Below are positions 25,613-37,814 of a DNA stretch of 64,000 nt, in pieces. Under the pieces are notes generated by a model that made no database searches, had not been told where the DNA came from, and saw only the letters and a program-made list of their open reading frames with translations. Both the position numbers and the translations under genes were made by a program. Each line of letters begins with the position of its first letter. Within the stretch, counting starts at the first letter, position 1. The DNA is from Bathymodiolus brooksi (lineage: Eukaryota; Mollusca; Bivalvia; Mytilida; Modiolidae): assembly GCA_963680875.1 (NCBI GenBank), contig OY804578.1, positions 100,035,689 to 100,099,688 of the forward strand, in the 5' to 3' direction.

Positions 25613-26688
25613 TAGGAACAGTTTCAAAAATCAATCGCAAAAATTGTAGACAGAACAGCCAGTAACAGAGTATAGAAAATGATATGAAAAACAAAAAATA
25701 CCACACTGTCGGAACAGTTTCAAAATTCAAGCGCAAAAATTGTAGACAGAACAGCCAGTAGCAAAGTATAGAAAATGATATGAAAAACGAAAAATACCAC
25801 ACTGTCGAACCAGTTTCAAAATTCAATCGCAAAAATTGTAGACAGAACAGCCAGTAGCAAAGTATAGAAAATGATATGAAAAACGAAAAATACCACACTG
25901 TCGGAACAGTTTCAAAATTCAATCGCAAAAATTGTAGACAGAACAGCCAGTAACAGAGTATAGAAAATGATATGAAAAACAAAAAATACCACACTGTCGG
26001 AACAGTTTCAAAATTCAAGCGCAAAAATTGTAGACAGAACAGCCAGTAGCAAAGTATAGAAAATGATATGAAAAACGAAAAATACCACACTGTCGAACCA
26101 GTTTCAAAATTCAATCGCAAAAATTGTAGACAGAACAGCCAGTAGCAAAGTATAGAAAATGATATGAAAAACGAAAAATACCACACTGTCGGAACAGTTT
26201 CAAAATTCAATCGCAAAAATTGTAGACAGAACAGCCAGTAGCAGAGTATAGAAAATGATATGAAAAACGAAAAATACCACACTGTCGGAACAGTTCCAAA
26301 ATTAAATCGCAAAAATTGTAGACAGAACAGCCAGTAGCAGAGTATAGAAAATGATATGAAAAACGAAAAATACCACACTGTCGGAACAGTTCCAAAATTA
26401 AATCGCAAAAATTGTAGACAGAACAGCCAGTAACAGAGTATAGAAAATGAAATGAAAAATAAAAAATACCACACTGTAGGAACAGTTTCAAAAATCAATC
26501 GCAAAAATTGTAGACAGAACAGCCAGTAACAGAGTATAGAAAATGATATGAAAAACAAAAAATACCACACTGTCGAACCAGTTTCAAAATTCAATCACAA
26601 AAATTGTAGACAGAACAGCCAGTAATATAGAGTATAGAAAATGATATGAAAAACAAAAAATACCACACTGTCGGAACAGTTTCAAAAT
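25613..26688. repeat. 96-bp tandem array, block 2, about 11 units
   Basis: Same unit as block 1. The first unit is cut by the duplication junction (it starts TAGGAACAG). Variants alternate, for example GTCGGAACAG versus GTCGAACCAG and AACAGAG versus AGCAAAG, and the same order of variants recurs about every four units. A 335-codon minus-strand frame (25,587-26,594) is open only because the period is a multiple of three. A second, offset minus frame of 94 codons is open as well, which argues that openness here has no coding meaning. Confidence 0.95.
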
Positions 26689-26770
26689 TCAATGAAAACG
26701 AAGACAAAGACAAAATTATCATATTGGAATACAATTACATATAATTAAATCAAATTAGAATGATATTTTG
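26689..26770. repeat. Original right flank of the 96-bp array
   Basis: The 82-bp sequence repeated at 25,531-25,612. Here it continues into single-copy DNA (CATACCATTCTTTATAC). Confidence 0.85.
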
Positions 26771-28220
26771 CATACCATTCTTTATACACCAAAGCGGTAA
26801 TAATATACATGAAGCTATATTAACAGTACATTTTGATTCCTTTTGCCTGTCATTTATGGTTTCATATGACACAACCATCGATTAAATTATTTTGCGAACT
26901 TGCATTTTTATAAACCTCAGGTCTGCTGCTACTAAACAGGGAGATACACTTTTTAAAATGAGATGACGTTTACGTACCTGATTGGTTTATTGATATAAAT
27001 TGCACTTGCAGAACTATATATGAATAAGTATTTCAAAGAAATAAAAATACATATAAGAGAAATAAAAAAAAATAAAAAAAGCATTCATAGTGTAGGAATA
27101 ATCCATTAAACTGGAAGTCTGCTTACTTTACGAACGGATATAAAAGAAGGATATGAAAGAAATGAAAAATATAATATACCACACTGTTCGGAACACTTCT
27201 AGAATCTAATAGAAAAATCGTAAGAACAAGAGACAAAATCGAAAGTCCTAACACATATACGAACGTAAACTTAATAGTTTAAGAAGTAGCATAGTAGATG
27301 TCTAGTGTATTTATCTGTCACAAAAACACACCAATTCTACAACCAAACCAAATAAAGTTACTAGCATTTTATATCATATATAACGTGTTTTATATGGTGG
27401 TTTTGATAATTCCAAATTGTATAGAAATGAAAATAAAATATGTCACTAATAAATTAATAAAAACAACATAAATTTATTCTTTCGGACGAATGATAATTAA
27501 ATGGAAAAAAAATATACTACACTGTCTGAACAGTTTCTAAATCTAATCGAATTATCGTAGAAACAGACAGGACGAATTCTATACATGACTGTTCGCTTTT
27601 GTTCATGATTTGATTCATATATCTTTATTCTCATAATGCTAATGTATAACAATAACAGAGATATAATAATCTTCAACTAATTTTATGAGTCCGTGCCTCC
27701 CCTATATATAAAAACTTTTTTCATCAAAATCATCATTTAATATTTTGCTACAAAAGAAAATATTGTCATTTTCCTTAAAAACAAAGACGCGAACCAAAGT
27801 CATGCATTCATGAATCATAGATGAATGAACCGTCTGAAAGGCAGACTGCAGTTAGTTATTTTAATAGACAAATTATTAACATAATAATGGTTTAATTGAT
27901 CTTATAGACAAGCATTACGTCCTTGAGAAATAGATAAAATTACGTTGCTATTGTAATAAAAAGTAAAAGCAAAAAATACCATACTGTCGCAACATGATAT
28001 TTGAATAGTATGTAAAATTAATTCCAAAGGGAGATACTTCATTGTTTACAGAGTAGAGCTACATTGTTATATTATTTCTGTTTGTTACTGCTTTTATTGA
28101 AATATGACTAGGTGATATAGGGTATGAGAAATAATGAAATGCATACTGCAATTTTGATCTAAAAACAAACACAAAAAAATGTTTTTACAATTTATATCTA
28201 GAATAAAATGAAAAACAAAT
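26771..28220. repeat. AT-rich DNA with three family B 5' fragments
   Basis: B 5' fragments lie at about 27,160-27,245 (ACCACACTGTTCGGAAC), 27,505-27,600 (ACTACACTGTCTGAACAG) and 27,960-27,990 (ATACCATACTGTCGCAAC). All are on the plus strand and preceded by an A-rich GAAAAA-type lead. The DNA between them is AT-rich and holds no recognisable gene. Confidence 0.7.
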
Positions 28221-29260
28221 AATACCATACTTCCAGAACAGTTGTAAAATTCAATAGAAAAATACCACACTTCCAGAACAGTTGTAAAATTCAATAGAAA
28301 AATACCCACCTTCCAGAACAGTTGTAAAATTCAATAGGAAAATACCACACTTCCAGAACAGTTGTAAAATTCAATAGGAAAATACCACACTTCCAGAACA
28401 GTTGTAAAATTCAATAGGAAAATACCCAACTTCCAGAACAGTTGTAAAATTCAATAGAAAAATACCACACTTCCAGAACAGTTGTAAAATTCAATAGGAA
28501 AATACCACACTTCCAGAACAGTTGTAAAATTCAATAGGAAAATACCACACTTCCAGAACAGTTGTAAAATTCAATAGAAAAATACCCAACTTCCAGAACA
28601 GTTGTAAAATTCAATAGGAAAATACCACACTTCCAGAACAGTTGTAAAATTCAATAGAAAAATACCACACTTCCAGAACAGTTGTAAAATTCAATAGGAA
28701 AATACCCAACTTCCAGAACAGTTGTAAAATTCAATAGAAAAATACCCAACTTCCAGAACAGTTGTAAAATTCAATAGAAAAATACCACACTTCCAGAACA
28801 GTTGTAAAATTCAATAGAAAAATACCCAACTTCCAGAACAGTTGTAAAATTCAATAGAAAAATACCACACTTCCAGAACAGTTGTAAAATTCAATAGAAA
28901 AATACCCAACTTCCAGAACAGTTGTAAAATTCAATAGAAAAATACCCACCTTCCAGAACAGTTGTAAAATTCAATAGAAAAATACCACACTTCCAGAACA
29001 GTTGTAAAATTCAATAGAAAAATACCACACTTCCAGAACAGTTGTAAAATTCAATAGAAAAATACCCACCTTCCAGAACAGTTGTAAAATTCAATAGAAA
29101 AATACCACACTTCCAGAACAGTTGTAAAATTCAATAGAAAAATACCACACTTCCAGAACAGTTGTAAAATTCAATAGAAAAATACCCACCTTCCAGAACA
29201 GTTGTAAAATTCAATAGAAAAATACCACACTTCCAGAACAGTTGTAAAATTCAATAGAAA
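28221..29260. repeat. 40-bp tandem array from family B, 26 units
   Basis: The unit reads AATACCACACTTCCAGAACA then GTTGTAAAATTCAATAGAAA. It runs from 28,221 to 29,260 without loss of phase, 26 units. Variation is nearly limited to CCACAC, CCCACC or CCCAAC and to AGAAA or AGGAA. The unit is a shortened B 5' end, and after the last unit the sequence continues as B does (AATCGTAGAAAAAGACAAAA). So the array is an internal expansion of one B copy. Confidence 0.96.
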
Positions 29261-29380
29261 AATCGTAGAAAAAGACAAAATAGATACTTTTAATGCTTAA
29301 TAATTTCGCTGCTAATTCTTTTTAGATTGATAAAAAATGCAATGTACTAGGAATTTATTCATGACAATTACACTTGATTG

Positions 29381-29435
29381 ATTGATTAGTGTTTAACGCC
29401 AACTTTTGCAGTATTTCAGCCATATCGTGGCTTAT
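29381..29435 (+). repeat. Bivalve SINE-type repeat fragment
   Basis: The string GTGTTTAACGCCAACTTTTG, then TATTTCAGCCATATCGTGG, matches the copies at 4058 and 4380-4432. Only about 55 bp remains. Confidence 0.6.
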
Positions 29436-30585
29436 AACAGTTGTATTTTGAGATTAAGATACAATGTTATTGTATCCTAATTGCTATAAAACTTTTTTTT
29501 ATTTTGCAAAACTATTTTAATAAGACATGTCTTTCAGACTAATTCAAACTAATATATCTAAAGACAAAGGTATGTTAATAAGATACACACACAGCAATAT
29601 AAGAAAGAACAAGGAATTAATATAATACATGTACATAAAACACAGAGATTGTAATATAAAAAAAGCTTTTTTTAATACTAAAATATTAAATTTCCAACTA
29701 GAAGTAGAGAAAATATTGTATTTTGAAACATGTATTTTCATCAATATTAAGCTTTTTGTGAAAAAAAGCAGCATTTAATTATCCAGAATATATTCATATT
29801 CGATAAACGTTTTTAACGCATCCCGCCCAAGCCCAAATGAGTTACAATATCTTTTTATAAACATTTCCTTAGTAACAATCCAAGATCCAATCATTGAATT
29901 TTGTAAAGGTAATTACAACACTATCAGACCAAGACAACACTAAGAGAGATAAAGAAAGACTGATGCGCTTAAAATTTCATAAAAGATTTTTTGAAGCTCA
30001 TAGTTATCAAAATAATATAAATCAAAATAATAGAACCAAGCACTGTTAAAGGTTGAATTATACCTAATGTAAAAAATTTCATTTATAAAAATTATGTGAA
30101 AAAAATATGTTTGAATATTTGAGTTTTATATTAGAATAAAATCAATATATACATTTTACACATATGTAAAAATAATAAGGAATACAGAAAACAGAAATAT
30201 TCTGCAACTGATATAAATATATATTTGTTTGGGTTAGTGGTCTAATAAAAAGAAAATAATGCTTGACGTTACAATTTACCAACTTTACTTTTATGTCCGT
30301 ATATACATAACACAATAAAAACAGTATTGAGGAAAAATTATCTACAAAATTTCCAGTGTGTACATTTTTACGACAAAACTTTAATGCCAAACATTGTAGT
30401 ATGACTTACCTCCCTTCGTTTAGTTTGGAAATAAATGCAGATACATTCTTAACTTTTTATCAGTCCAAATTGAAGAACTATTTTCTATCATATGCTTTGG
30501 TTGTTGCCATAAAACTTAAATTCATCATTAAATGATAAAAAAAAAAATCAGCACAATAGAATGGGATGATGACGGACTCTATTTT
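29436..30585. other. AT-rich non-coding DNA
   Basis: No gene or repeat is recognised. The minus-strand frames of 76 and 82 codons have the low-complexity composition of AT-rich chance frames. Confidence 0.45.
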
Positions 30586-30589
30586 CTGT

Positions 30590-30805
30590 GATTCGCTGAA
30601 CGCCTTTCTCTTCTGGTTTTTAGTGGGGTTCGTGTTGTTCAAGCTTTAGTTTTCTCTGTAGTGTTTTGCAATTCATTGTTTGTCTGTTTGTCTGTTTGTC
30701 CTTTTTCTTCTGACAATCGTATTGTCTGTCCTTTTTAGATTTACAACTTCTCATTACCTCTTTGGTATCTTAGATTTACGACTTCTAATTACCTCTTTGG
30801 TATCT
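30590..30805 (+). repeat. Family D copy
   Basis: Contains TTTTTAGTGGGGTTCGTG, then TAGTTTTCTCTGTAGTG, TTGTTTGTCTGTTTGTC, and ends with CCTCTTTGGTATCTTCCAAC. The tail (TTAGATTTACGACTTCTAATTA-like) is duplicated in tandem at about 30,734-30,808. No coding frame. Confidence 0.7.
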
Positions 30806-31799
30806 TCCAACATTTCTTATAATATTTATATGAGACGATGAGATATTTAAATTTCTTGTAAGTAAGCATTAATTTCTTTGTAATAAATTGAAAGAACAAT
30901 TGCAACGGACAATCATGAATCCCAAGTCATACACAATGATTGAGTCATCTACAAACTGTTTCAGTTCTAGATGCTGTACATCTTCCATTTAGTTTTGAGA
31001 TTTGGATGCTAGTATCATAATGTATGTGAAAATCCAATGTTTTCATTGGCTTAGACTAGGCGAATATTCAGCTTACATGGCTTTCCTCTCCTATAATGCT
31101 GCGACAAAACAGTAAAATGTTCTTCGTTTTTCAAACAGTAATTAAACATTTACATTGTAATATTATTATACAAAACTGGATATGACTGATTTCTATTGGC
31201 TATTTTACAGTCACATGTCCATAGACAATTCTTGGTGTGTTAAATGATAACTTCAAAGTGACCTCTGCATGGGCAGAGAACAATATTGTCTCCCCGACAA
31301 CCACTATAGTGTTTCAACAGAGGTGTGACAATAGACAAATGAATTACGATATCACTCATATCTGAACAGGCAAATCAAATACGGTAACTTTTTTTTTCTA
31401 CATAATTGGCAATCCCTTACAAGAAGTCACTAAATGTTACACTCCCTCATTCACGAAGGAGTGTAAGGACCAATAGCTCTGTGTAAGAGAATGTATACCT
31501 GGTAGAGAGAGTGTAGCAGTTCCTCTGAAGATTGTCTTCATGTTGCTCTTTGCTGTTGCTTATAAGACATGTGTAGACATCATAAATGATATCATCATTG
31601 CTAATATTTATTTGGTGGATAAACTTTTCGGAAAAGATATGTTTTTCTCTGTTAAACACAGGCGCTTGAAGAAACAATGTGTTGTTATGTAATGAAATGT
31701 GGTTTATTACAAAAGAAACAAATACACTCCGTTGTCAGTTTCTCAGTCTAATGTTATCTTTATTAATTTTTCCCATCTTAAAAAATGAATTAATATAAT
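30806..31799. other. Non-coding DNA, nothing recognised
   Basis: The stretch is less AT-rich than its left neighbour but holds no recognisable gene, RNA or repeat. A 76-codon minus-strand frame at 31,447-31,677 is unsupported. Confidence 0.4.
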
Positions 31800-32160
31800 G
31801 AAGAACAAAAAAATACCACACTGTCGGAACATTTCAAAAACCCAATTGTAAAGTCGTGGAATGAGGCAAAATCTATACACATAAGAAAAGTTTTAATATA
31901 CTAGTACCACATGGGTAGTTCAGAAGCCGTATATCGATGAAAAAAACTAAAACAATGGCAAAAAGAAAAAGGACCCAGGTGATCTGGAAGGGTAAGTAAT
32001 TCCTGCTCTATATATGGTACCCGTCGTGTCACTCTTGTTACAAATCCGGTGATAGGCCAACAAAGATATACATGATCAATCATTTTCTTGGCTCGGTACA
32101 GCCATTTCAATAAAAAGTGGCGGGAGTTTATGGTCCCAAACCTCCTCTCTTTGTGAAATC
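31800..32160 (+). repeat. Family B copy split by a family D insertion
   Basis: The B 5' half lies at 31,800-31,905 (ATACCACACTGTCGGAAC, GAGGCAAAATCTATACAC). The B 3' half resumes at about 32,067-32,160 (TTTTCTTGGCTCGGTACAG, AAAAAGTGGCGGGAG, GGTCCCAAACCTCC). Between them, at about 31,912-32,066, is an internally deleted minus-strand D copy: its reverse complement reads CTATCACCGGATTTGTAAC, then GACACGACGGGTACC and the D body. D therefore inserted into this B copy after it was in place. Confidence 0.75.
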
Positions 32161-32229
32161 ATACGTACATAAAATTCATTTATGTTATTGTTATAGTCCA
32201 CGTGTTAGATTCTGTTATTACAATTTTAA

Positions 32230-32250
32230 ATATATATATATATATATATA
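32230..32250. repeat. TA microsatellite
   Basis: Uninterrupted TA run of about 20 bases. Confidence 0.85.
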
Positions 32251-32654
32251 GCTAAACAAGATGTAAGAAAAATTCCTTCCATCAGTCTAAGTAAACCACC
32301 GAAACCAGAATTAACCACAGGAACTGCAAGTTAACCACAGAAACCACATAATTCAATAAATATGATAATATAAACGAGAGCTGGAAAACCACACAATAAT
32401 TGAATATGCTATTATTATTATTTAATTATAATTAAAGCTATTATCCGTTTAAGTGCATTTCGTAAATGTTGCCCTATTACAAAAGTATGGAATAAAGTAA
32501 ATAGTATAAATATATTCCGGATCACTATTTGTGATCTTTCATTCTACAATATATACAACCATCTAACATTGCTACTCACTTGGATACAATACATGTATGA
32601 ATTCCTGTGTAATCTGTAATTAACTACATGTATTCATTTTCGTAATATATCATA

Positions 32655-32860
32655 CGGTAAAAACAACCAAAAAATACCACACTGTCTGAACAGTTCCATA
32701 ATCCAATCGAAAAATGATAGAAATATGCAAAATCAATACCCATAGCACACATATGCACAACCGCCTATTTTCCTGGCTTTGCTCAGGCACTTTAATAAAA
32801 GGTGGCGGGGTTATATTAGTGTTTAACTAACCCCCCGCTTAGTGAAATGATACAGTCAAG
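32655..32860 (+). repeat. Near full-length family B copy
   Basis: This is the cleanest B copy and serves as reference. In order: A-rich lead, ATACCACACTGTCTGAACAG, TTCCATAATCCAATCG, AATATGCAAAATCAATACCC, AGCACACATATGCAC, CAGGCACTTTAATAAAAGG, TGGCGGGGTTATATTAG, CCCCCCGCTTAGTGAAATG. It is about 205 bp long, has no open frame and no visible terminal inverted repeats. Whether it moves as a SINE, a MITE or by another route cannot be told from this copy. Confidence 0.75.
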
Positions 32861-33114
32861 CAAATATTTGTTTATTTAATTGAACAACTGATAATTATTA
32901 ATTTCAGACTTTTATATTCTAATCATGAAATCAAGCGATGTCTCATATTGAAACGCGTTTTTTTTTACGTTATGAAGTGGTATGCAGAAAACAAATGTAC
33001 CAGAAATACTGGACTTCAAAGAACCCTAATGTGAACATATTAATGCGAAGTCTCTAGGAACCTAGAGCAAATATGGTTCTAAACATCAAACATCAAACAG
33101 CTTACTCACAGTCT
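32861..33114. other. AT-rich spacer
   Basis: Nothing recognised. Confidence 0.4.
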
Positions 33115-33960
33115 TTGGTGGAGTTCGTGTTGCTCGTCTTTTTTAATTTTCTATATTGTGTTGTGTTTGTTTTCTCTAGATTGTCCATTGTTGATTGTCC
33201 CTTCGGTTTTCTTAGCTTTCTATATTGTGTTTTGTTTGTTTTCGTCATGTGTGCTGTGTTTCCAGTTTCTCTAGATTGTCCATTGTTGATTGTCCCTTCG
33301 GTTTTCTTAGCTTTCTATATAGTGTTTTGTTTGTTTTCGTCATTTGTGCTGTGTCTCCAGTTTCTCTAGATTGTCCATTGTTGATTGTCCCTTCGGTTCT
33401 CTTAGTTTTCTATATTGTGTTTTGTTTGTTTTCGTCATGTGTGCTGTGTTTCCAGTTTATTTGGATTGTCCATTGTTGATTGACCCTTCGGTTTACTTAG
33501 CTTTCTATATTGTGTTTTGTTTGTTTTCGTCATGTGTGCTGTGTTTCCAGTTTATTTGGATGTCCATTGTTGATTGTCCCTTCGGTTTTCTTAGCTTTCT
33601 ATATTGTGTTTTGTTTGTTTTCGTCATGTGTGCTGTGTTTCCAGTTTCTCTAGATTGTCCATTGTTGATTGTCCCTTCGGTTTTCTTAGCTTTCTATATT
33701 GTGTTTTGTTTGTTTTCGTCATGTGTGCTGTGTTTCCAGTTTCTCTAGATTGTCCATTGTTGATTGTCCCTTCGGTTTTCTTAGTTTTCTATATTGTGTT
33801 TTGTTTGTTTTCGTCATGTGTGCTGTGTTTCCAGTTTCTCTAGATTGACCCTTCGGTTTTCTTAGCTTTCTATATTGTGTTTTGTTTGTTTTCGTCATGT
33901 GTGCTGTGTTTCCAGTTTATTTGGATTGTCCATTGTTGATTGTCCCTTCGGTTTTCTTTA
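33115..33960. repeat. 95-bp tandem array inside family D, about 9 units
   Basis: It starts in D sequence (GTGGAGTTCGTGTTGCTCG). The unit then repeats CTCTAGATTGTCCATTG, TTGATTGTCCCTTCGG, TTTTCTTAGCTTTCTATATTG, TTTTCGTCATGTGTGC. CTAGA or TTGGA starts at 33,271, 33,366, 33,461, 33,556, 33,650, 33,745 and 33,840 give a 95-bp period. One unit lacks a base and the last but one lacks 14 bp. Because 95 is not a multiple of three, several frames overlap on the plus strand (79-134 codons); all are by-products. Confidence 0.95.
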
Positions 33961-34059
33961 ACGTTTATTTATCATAAACATACCGTTTTTTTTTATTTAT
34001 TATTATTACTTAATTGCTTAAGAATGCCTTCAATTGTTGCTGTATCTGTGTACCAGTAA

Positions 34060-34095
34060 AAAAACGAAAAACAAAAAATACCACACTGTCAAAGG
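34060..34095 (+). repeat. Family B 5' fragment
   Basis: AAAAAATACCACACTGTC preceded by a GAAAAAC-type lead. The rest of B is absent. Confidence 0.6.
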
Positions 34096-36170
34096 ATAAA
34101 AGCGTTGGCATGGTTTGTATGGTATATTTGGATAGAAATTTAATATTGTATTTTTGAAAGAATTACAAGACTTCTGTGTAATCTTTATTATTTCACTCTT
34201 TTTTTTATTTTTAAGGATTTTGGGTTGTGGCGGTGGCCTAGTGATCAAGAAAAATGATCGCCTATGCTAATCCCTGTCAATTTGACCAATGACGTAAGGT
34301 TTTCCGGGAAATCACATTCCCTAACAAATAACCTGATTGGAATTAAATATTTGAAAAAATCATGAATGTGGCTTACAGCAATAATTTGTTCTATCATCAA
34401 TTCTTCGATTCGTTCAACCATTTTTGAAATTCAATCATCTGCATCATGCATTAAACGCACGACAAATATTCTTCAACGTAAAACGTTTTAGGTTTTACGT
34501 CTTTACGCTCGGCATACACCGCAAATGTGGTTCTGCTGCTTAGTTGTTGATAAGATAATTCAAGTTGCATACTGTATATCTAAACAAGAGCAGTGATCAA
34601 ACAGTTTCGTCAATTTGAACAAGGAAAGCAAATATAGTAGCCAGGGGCCGTGTTAACAAAGGTGTCTTAGGATGGTCTTATGACATATCTTTGTCCTAAG
34701 TCGGGTTAATGAAAGTGTTCTAAATTGCGATATGTCCTAAAATTTTTCCTAAAGTTAGGAAACCAAAATAGGTATCCTAAGAGTGTTTTTGGATGAATTC
34801 GGGCTTCTTTTTCTGCTCATTTTGGTACAGAAGTACAGAATGTATTACACGGAACAGCTACGTACATAATAATGGAATAATAAGCACTTACGGTATATTT
34901 AAAAATTGAAAAGTAACGAAGTAACATTTTGACATATCCCAAAAACAAACAAAAAAACCTTTATAATATTTGAAAACTAAGTAGACCTCATGGTTTAACA
35001 TGAGATGTAATGTCTATTTAATCAATATATTTACATACAACTTTAAAACAGTTTGTGGAAATTAATTAAATGTATAATTTTTGAAAGACGGTCAAGTATA
35101 TTTTGTAAACAAAAATAATTTCAATTAGAAAAAGGGAAAAAATTGCCGTTAGTCCGAAAATTCGTTATGTTAATTTGTTCAAATGTGACTTTATAAGCGT
35201 TATACCATCATCTTAAAGAGTCGTTTAAATTCTATGTTAATTCTGCGAATTTGATTAAACAGAAATTTTTGGTTTTTGGTTTTTAAGAATTTCCCTTGTA
35301 TGCAACATTTAATTTCAAATGTAATGTTATTTGTGGGGTTTTTTTTATCGATTCAGCGACATGTACTTTTATGTACAATCTAATTTTTGGATACTTTACC
35401 ATTGATAATTACATCATTCAACTTGTTTTTGTCTTAAAAGAAATATAAATAAAACAGATCAATTGGTCAAAAATCACAATCAAAATGAATATCATTTAGC
35501 ATATCGCTTACAGATTAAAAAACACACAAATGTCAACGATTTTATATATGGTAACAAACTGTAATCGATTGACATTTTTCTTTTCCAAAATTAATTAGAA
35601 TCTCATATTATTACAAGATTTACATACTAAACTAGATGTAATATCCTAAGTTCATATATATTAAGTCATAGTCATATTTTCTGGTACCTTTTGGTAGTTT
35701 AAAATACGTAATAGTATAACACAGTATCAATGTCCTTATACGTAAACATGAAATCGAGAACCTTGAGTATTAGATATAGAATCGTGCTAAAACGAAACAT
35801 TACCTTCCAAAAAGTACATTTTCTATATAGTATGTCATTTTGACATTTTGACATTTTGTACATAAAACAAGAATATTTGATATATAATTTATTCGAAATA
35901 AAATAACGGGTTTCGACATTGTTCTCCATAAAGATTTGTGTTCGACATTCAATACTAGTACAGTAGAATACAAGTACAGTCAAACCTGCTTAAGGGGCAC
36001 CTCTATCTAACAAATCACTGTCATTTTTCCCATAAATGAGTGGTGCATAATTTTAACGTGCATAAAAACGGCAACTGCCACATTTTCAGGTTCATTTGAG
36101 TGGCCTGTATATACTTGTATATTGTATACCTATCTGATATCATAGAGGATTGTGATTAGCTGGCTTGACA
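34096..36170. other. Non-coding DNA, possible degraded repeats
   Basis: At 34,645-34,800 a stretch with internally repeated TTAGGAT, GTCCTAA and TCCTAAA words looks like an interspersed repeat, but no second copy is in the window. At 35,975-36,020 the string ACAGTCAAACCTGCTTAAG resembles a repeat I associate with mussels. No gene is seen. The 94-codon minus-strand frame at 35,699-35,983 is unsupported. Confidence 0.4.
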
Positions 36171-36176
36171 AAACAT

Positions 36177-36225
36177 AAGGGTAATAACAAAATTACCGAA
36201 CTCCGAACAATCTTACATGAGGAAA
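36177..36225 (-). repeat. Dispersed repeat fragment shared with 2985-3025
   Basis: The reverse complement reads GTAAGATTGTTCGGAGTTCG followed by GTAATTTTGTTATTACCC, almost identical to 2985-3025. Confidence 0.75.
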
Positions 36226-36364
36226 TTAGTACAAAATATAATAAAATTGTTAACAAAACTAATAGTTATAAAGACAATACTGCATGTTAATTTTTAAGAG
36301 GGGCCATATTTTACTTTTCAAAATAAAGATTTGGATCTGATGTACTATTGGTTCAAATTGTTAA

Positions 36365-36600
36365 GAAAAGTTTGAAGATACCAAAGGGGTAATCAGAATT
36401 CTTAAATCGAAGTAGGACAGACAACACAATGGCTAAAAGTAAAAGGACAATAGGACAAACAACGAGCTACATAAGATTACATATAAAACTAAACATTGAG
36501 CAACACGAATCCTACTAAAAACCGGGGAGGAACCCGGGAAGGGTAAACAGCTTTTGATTCATTAGTGGCATCCGTCGTGTTACAGTGCAAAGCAACATAT
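36365..36600 (-). repeat. Family D copy, inverted
   Basis: On the plus strand: GAAGATACCAAAGGGGTAATC, CAGACAACACAATGGC, TTGAGCAACACGAATCC, GAAGGGTAAACAGC, TAGTGGCATCCGTCGTG. This is the full order of D blocks reversed. No coding frame. Confidence 0.75.
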
Positions 36601-36839
36601 GACAAATTTACAAATTTATCAGTTTTATTATTGATATAAAAAAAATCTACCTATTAATAAAATAATCAAAGTTTGATATATTTTGTGTTGTAACAGTATA
36701 ACTGTCAAAACTGTTTTAAATATGAATAGTTTCCTTTTCATCAAATTTGTATTTAGTTCTACCTTAATGACACACAAAAAAACAATGAATAAATGATGCA
36801 AGAAATAGCTTATTCCATCAAATAATTATAGTGGTTAAA

Positions 36840-37000
36840 TGAAAAACAAACCAAAAACATACCACATTGTCGGAACAGTTCGAAAATCCAAACTTTCTAG
36901 GCAATATCTAACTCGCGCCTCAACAGAAAGATACCAAATGGCAATCAGAAGCCGTACACCGAAGAAGGACAGACAATGCTAAAAATTATTTACAAAACAC
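36840..37000. repeat. Family B 5' fragment next to an inverted D fragment
   Basis: B 5' end at 36,845-36,895 (CATACCACATTGTCGGAACAG). It is followed at 36,927-37,000 by a D fragment on the minus strand (AGATACCAAATGGCAATCAG, GAAGAAGGACAGACAATG). Confidence 0.65.
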
Positions 37001-37810
37001 TAAAATATACATATGTTAAACAAATGCAAAAATTATATAACTGAATGTGTTTCCATAGAAGGTTTTAAGCCATACCCTGGACTCCAATTCAAACGTTTTA
37101 CCTTGTGAATTAAACCAAAAAGCGAACAAATTATTTTCAAGTTACTCTTAAATGCATTTTCATTTAAAAGGTAGCGGATTTACATTTGGAATGAAATAAT
37201 TTCTTAAATTTTTCGAAGAAAATTCATCATGAATTTTTTTAATTTAAAATGTAGAGTCACTTCACTCTGTGCTTAAGTTTGGAATAAAGAATTGAAAGTG
37301 GAATAATCTCTCTAATAGCTTTGATATATTTTCTTTTATAATGAAATACATAAAATCAACAAAAAACATCTAATGGGAGGTTACTCTTATTTTAACTTGA
37401 AACCATAAAAACAAAATAAAATGATTTACATCTTATTAAACATAGGTAATAAATAGTCTTCTCTGTACCGTTGTATATGGTTTATGAGAATAAAGATGAT
37501 TGATATATCTATAAAATGATATATTAATATATCAAGCCGAATTTAATGGCATCGGTTGATATACTGCAATTAAATTATGCTTCATAGTTCTATTCATAGT
37601 TCAAAATAATGTTCTGGACAGGAGAGCTTTGCATGAAAGGATGCACAGTATGTTTTTCTCTTTATCCCATATATTATGAAAATGAAATATATTGTTTTAT
37701 AATTCAAATACATGTACTAAAACTATTGGTTGCTCTTGTTTCAATCATTGCAGAAATGGTTCCTGATATTACGTTATTTTCACAGTCGGTCAGTCGTCAA
37801 ATTTTATGTT
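37001..37810. other. AT-rich non-coding DNA
   Basis: Nothing recognised. The 67-codon frame at 37,609-37,812 has no recognisable protein features. Confidence 0.4.
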
Positions 37811-37814
37811 AATA

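Noticed and set aside
33073..33843. Cys- and Phe-rich frames of 79-134 codons over the 95-bp array
   Set aside because: Several overlapping frames of the same repeat are open at once, which marks repeat by-products and not a gene.
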